From NCBI GenBank assembly GCA_002307245.1, contig DBTW01000073.1, forward strand, positions 1-7,238: 7,238 nt of DNA, in the 5' to 3' direction. Shown here piece by piece: positions 6,604-7,238 of the stretch (the stretch's first letter is position 1; every line of letters begins with the position of its first letter). Origin of the DNA: Spirochaetaceae bacterium UBA1306 (lineage in GTDB: Bacteria > Spirochaetota > Spirochaetia > Treponematales > Rectinemataceae). The position numbers and the translations under genes were made by a program. Below the pieces are notes generated by a model. It was not told where the DNA came from. It made no database searches and was given only the letters and a program-made list of their open reading frames with translations.

Positions 6604-6626
6604 ATGCGCCGGGCCCCTCGAAGTTG

Positions 6627-6662
6627 TATAGTTTAATGCATGGTACCTTGCATTAAACTATA
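6627..6662. promoter_or_regulatory. 36-bp palindrome, probable PadR operator
   Basis: TATAGTTTAATGCA (6627-6640) and TGCATTAAACTATA (6649-6662) are perfect 14-bp inverted arms. The 8-bp centre contains the palindrome GGTACC (6642-6647), so the only imperfection over 36 bp is one T/T pair. It lies 34 bp before the padR ATG and is AT-rich inside very GC-rich DNA. PadR-type dimers bind dyad operators, usually over their own promoters, so this is most likely the autoregulatory site. Because it also lies downstream of tatD with no T-run, a terminator is less likely. Confidence 0.7.
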
Positions 6663-6676
6663 GTTGTCGAAATATT
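6648..6676 (+). promoter_or_regulatory. Candidate promoter of the padR operon, overlapping the operator
   Basis: Two readings are possible. TATAGT (6659-6664) matches the -10 consensus at 5 of 6 and would start RNA near 6671, but it has no good -35. Alternatively TTGCAT (6648-6653) and AATATT (6671-6676) are 17 bp apart with 3/6 and 4/6 matches. In both cases the promoter overlaps the right arm of the palindrome, so bound repressor would block polymerase. Confidence 0.4.
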
Positions 6677-6696
6677 CGTCCCCAGGATGGGCAAGG

Positions 6697-7008
6697 ATGA
6701 ACAGCCAGTTCAAGAAAGGCGTCCTCGAGCTCTGCGTCCTCTCGCTCCTCGCCTCGCGCGACTACTACGGCTACGAGCTGGCGGGCGCGGTGGACAGGGA
6801 CCTGGAGATCGCCGAGGGCAGCGTCTACCCGCTGCTGAAGCGGCTCCGGGACGAGGACTACGTCGAGACCTACCTCGAGGAATCGAGCGGCGGGCCGCCA
6901 CGCAAGTATTATCGGCTGACGCGCAAGGGCGCTGATCGCCGCAAGGGCCTGCTGGCCGAGTGGCGGGCCTTCGCGGCGGCCGTCGGAAGGATCACGGAGG
7001 TGGAATGA
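6697..7008 (+). CDS. PadR family transcriptional repressor
   Basis: This 103-residue winged-helix regulator has the compact size of PadR subfamily-2 proteins: a DNA-binding domain plus one short C-terminal helix for dimerisation. The signature is complete: GVLELCVLSLLASRDYYGYEL at the N-terminus, then EGSVYPLLKRLRDEDYVE for the recognition helix and the following helix, then the wing with S-G-G-P-P-R-K-Y-Y-R-L-T and KG. The ATG at 6697 was chosen because the family's start (MNSQFKKG) begins there. AGG at 6684-6686 and AAGG directly before the ATG are the only Shine-Dalgarno-like sequences; a TTG at 6664 would begin at the end of the palindrome and is unlikely. The inducing ligand is unknown. 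The stop TGA (7006-7008) overlaps the start of the next gene, so the two are translationally coupled. PadR-HAAS pairs are common, with PadR repressing the shared operon. Confidence 0.93.
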   Translation: MNSQFKKGVLELCVLSLLASRDYYGYELAGAVDRDLEIAEGSVYPLLKRLRDEDYVETYLEESSGGPPRKYYRLTRKGADRRKGLLAEWRAFAAAVGRITEVE

Positions 7009-7181
7009 TGGACGAGAGCGCATTCATCGCCGCCCTCGAGCGGGAGCTCGAGGGCCTGGAAGGCAAAGACGGCATCATCAAGGATTGCTGGGAGCACTTC
7101 GCCGCCGGCCGCGCCGAGGGGCGTACGGACGCCGAGATAGCCATGAGGCTCGGCGACCCTAGGACCATAGCGAAGGATTAA
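7008..7181 (+). CDS. Short HAAS-domain (DUF1700-like) protein, probably truncated
   Basis: The 57-residue product matches the N-terminal HAAS helical module found in DUF1700 and related membrane proteins encoded beside PadR. It shows a start helix with F-x-x-x-L-x-x-x-L, then I-I-K-D-C-W-E-H-F at 23-31 (usually Y-x-E-x-F), then a G-x-T-D-A-E-I turn and the closing R-L-G-D-P-R-T-I-A-K-D. Family members normally continue for over 100 residues with several membrane helices; here TAA follows directly and no hydrophobic segment exists. It may be a stand-alone soluble partner of PadR or a gene cut by rearrangement, because the DNA turns AT-rich right after the stop. ATG 7008 is preferred over the adjacent ATG 7005, because GGAGG at 6996-7000 lies 7 nt before it. 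Either start overlaps the padR stop. Function in this context is unknown. Confidence 0.72.
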   Translation: MDESAFIAALERELEGLEGKDGIIKDCWEHFAAGRAEGRTDAEIAMRLGDPRTIAKD

Positions 7182-7238
7182 TTAGTGTTACGAAGATTAG
7201 TGGCACAAATCCAATAAATTGCTTAACCAAAAGCAAAT
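7171..7238. other. AT-rich junction sequence at the window end
   Basis: After the TAA at 7179-7181 the GC content falls to 18 of 57 bases (about 32%) over 7182-7238. An imperfect direct repeat straddles the change: CGAAGGATTA at 7171 and CGAAGATTAG at 7191, with ATTAGTG at 7181-7187 and again at 7196-7202. No gene, terminator or insertion-sequence end can be recognised in the short piece that is visible. It may be the edge of foreign DNA or just an AT-rich intergenic region. Confidence 0.45.

Noticed and set aside
6664..6696. An 11-residue N-terminal extension of PadR starting at TTG
   Set aside because: It would begin at the end of the palindrome with no ribosome binding site. The PadR family start aligns with the ATG at 6697.
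7221..7227. GCTTAAC, which fits the RYYYAAC core of an integron attC site
   Set aside because: The core is very degenerate, no matching GTTRRRY partner or inner boxes are visible before the window ends, and no integrase is seen. It is worth a look only if downstream sequence becomes available.

Overview
The window is high-GC bacterial DNA, roughly 70% GC across most genes. It reads as ordinary chromosome with short gaps and eight protein-coding genes, and I see no RNA gene, CRISPR array or complete mobile element. Lineage is uncertain. An MFS transporter fused to HEAT repeats, a lipoprotein with a non-E. coli-like sorting residue and a divergent-looking TatD would fit a high-GC spirochaete, but this is an impression from protein style, not a placement.

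Layout from left to right. (1) The 3' part of a DMT/EamA exporter gene, cut by the window edge, runs rightward (2-673). (2) Convergent to it is a predicted secreted lipoprotein gene (727-1410, minus) with about 50% GC. It has the best sigma70-type promoter in the window, in the 196-bp gap shared with the divergent MFS gene. (3) A 789-residue protein (1607-3976, plus) joins a 12-helix MFS permease to HEAT/PBS-lyase-type repeats and an unassigned helical C-terminal domain. (4) A leftward pair follows: a flavodoxin-fold gene (5153-5641) and, 9 nt after its stop, nagA, encoding N-acetylglucosamine-6-phosphate deacetylase (4001-5143). (5) Divergent from that pair is a TatD-family metal-dependent hydrolase gene (5729-6529). 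(6) A 167-bp hairpin-rich gap ends in a striking 36-bp near-perfect palindrome that covers the promoter region of a PadR-family repressor gene (6697-7008). That gene is translationally coupled to a very short HAAS/DUF1700-type protein gene (7008-7181). (7) The last 57 bases drop to about 32% GC, which marks a compositional boundary right behind the HAAS gene.

How the genes work together: only two units look functionally tied. The PadR-HAAS pair is probably an autoregulated repressor operon, with the palindrome as its operator. The flavodoxin-nagA pair is probably one transcript, although its biochemical link is unclear because no nagB, PTS or kinase gene is next to it. The remaining genes look like independent housekeeping or transport functions. 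I do not see a convincing new multi-gene system inside the window. The most unusual points are the MFS-HEAT fusion with its unknown tail, the PadR palindrome, and the short HAAS protein ending at the AT-rich junction, where a downstream region outside the window may matter.
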